Assembly (NCBI GenBank): GCA_964432875.1
Contig: CAYSPJ010000132.1
Coordinates: 1-13,944 of the forward strand
Length of the DNA stretch: 13,944 nucleotides
Source: JACJYE01 sp964432875
GTDB taxonomy: Bacteria; Bacteroidota; Bacteroidia; Chitinophagales; Saprospiraceae
Direction of reading: 5' to 3'
Made by a program: the position numbers and the translations under genes. A model generated the notes under the pieces. That model ran no database searches, had not been told where the DNA came from, and worked only from the letters and a program-made list of their open reading frames with translations. Positions 13,861 through 13,944 of this stretch are shown here, piece after piece (the stretch's first letter is position 1; each line of letters begins with the position of its first letter).

Positions 13861-13944
13861 CTAGGGTCGTCAGATTTTATGCTTGGCTGCAGGAGCATGA
13901 AGTTTAGGCATCTCTTTTGAAGTACGGCTTTAAGGCGCTGCTCT

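Larger units (their letters stand above)
13621..13944. other. Gene-free repeat-rich DNA after tRNA-Arg
   Basis: This last stretch of 324 bases holds no gene that I can support. It contains the tRNA trailer hairpin, a nested set of GC-rich inverted repeats (13667-13753), the second copy of the tRNA 3' end, a C-rich intergenic motif (13804-13823) and a possible outward promoter (13832-13860). A 62-codon open frame crosses two of the repeats and has low-complexity, repeat-derived content, so it is not called. No integrase, transposase or terminal inverted repeat is seen. Confidence 0.6.

Noticed and set aside
13732..13920. Open frame of 62 codons at the right end
   Set aside because: It is made up of the duplicated tRNA end and C-rich repeat translated by chance; no start signal and low-complexity content.

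Overview
The window looks like a chromosomal segment from a Bacteroidota bacterium, most likely Saprospiria-like, although the class is inference. Three things support the phylum. The 907-residue secreted protein ends in a type IX secretion sorting domain. Four promoters carry the Bacteroidota -7 element TAnnTTTG (minus strand at 11529-11536 and 3901-3908, plus strand at 11757-11764 and 13512-13519). Most genes lack a strong Shine-Dalgarno sequence. The DNA is moderately GC-rich (not counted).

Layout, left to right. Positions 1-172 hold no gene but several short hairpins. radC is on the minus strand at 173-886. A long minus-strand block then runs from 11502 down to 1061. In transcription order it holds a DUF4956 membrane protein, a CotH-type kinase fused to a jelly-roll-like module and a beta-helix, an exported CYTH/VTC-like triphosphate-tunnel protein with a C-terminal membrane anchor, a secreted glucose/sorbosone-dehydrogenase-like protein with PKD and T9SS domains, and two multi-pass GT-C (family 39-like) membrane glycosyltransferases. 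A promoter drives DUF4956, and a second one at 3901-3908 probably restarts transcription before the glycosyltransferases. Divergent from the block, at 11783-12472 (plus), is a membrane-anchored coiled-coil protein. Its end overlaps by 20 bases the end of a convergent alpha/beta hydrolase (12453-13370, minus). At the right end lies tRNA-Arg(TCT), followed by a GC-rich hairpin and a second copy of the tRNA 3' end with its trailer, then more palindromic intergenic DNA and no gene.

How the genes may work together: DUF4956, CotH and VTC/CYTH proteins are known to me as recurrent genomic neighbours, but their joint job is not established. Here the predicted catalytic parts of both the CotH and the CYTH proteins lie outside the cytoplasm, next to a surface-exported oxidoreductase-like protein and two lipid-linked-sugar-type transferases. 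I infer an envelope or surface-polymer modification locus, possibly involving phosphorylation or polyphosphate. That is a hypothesis, and it is the most interesting part of the window. The second point of interest is repeat biology: a GTAGAGAC-type palindrome forms the last codons of one glycosyltransferase, a decayed relative sits between DUF4956 and CotH, and the tRNA 3' end is duplicated.
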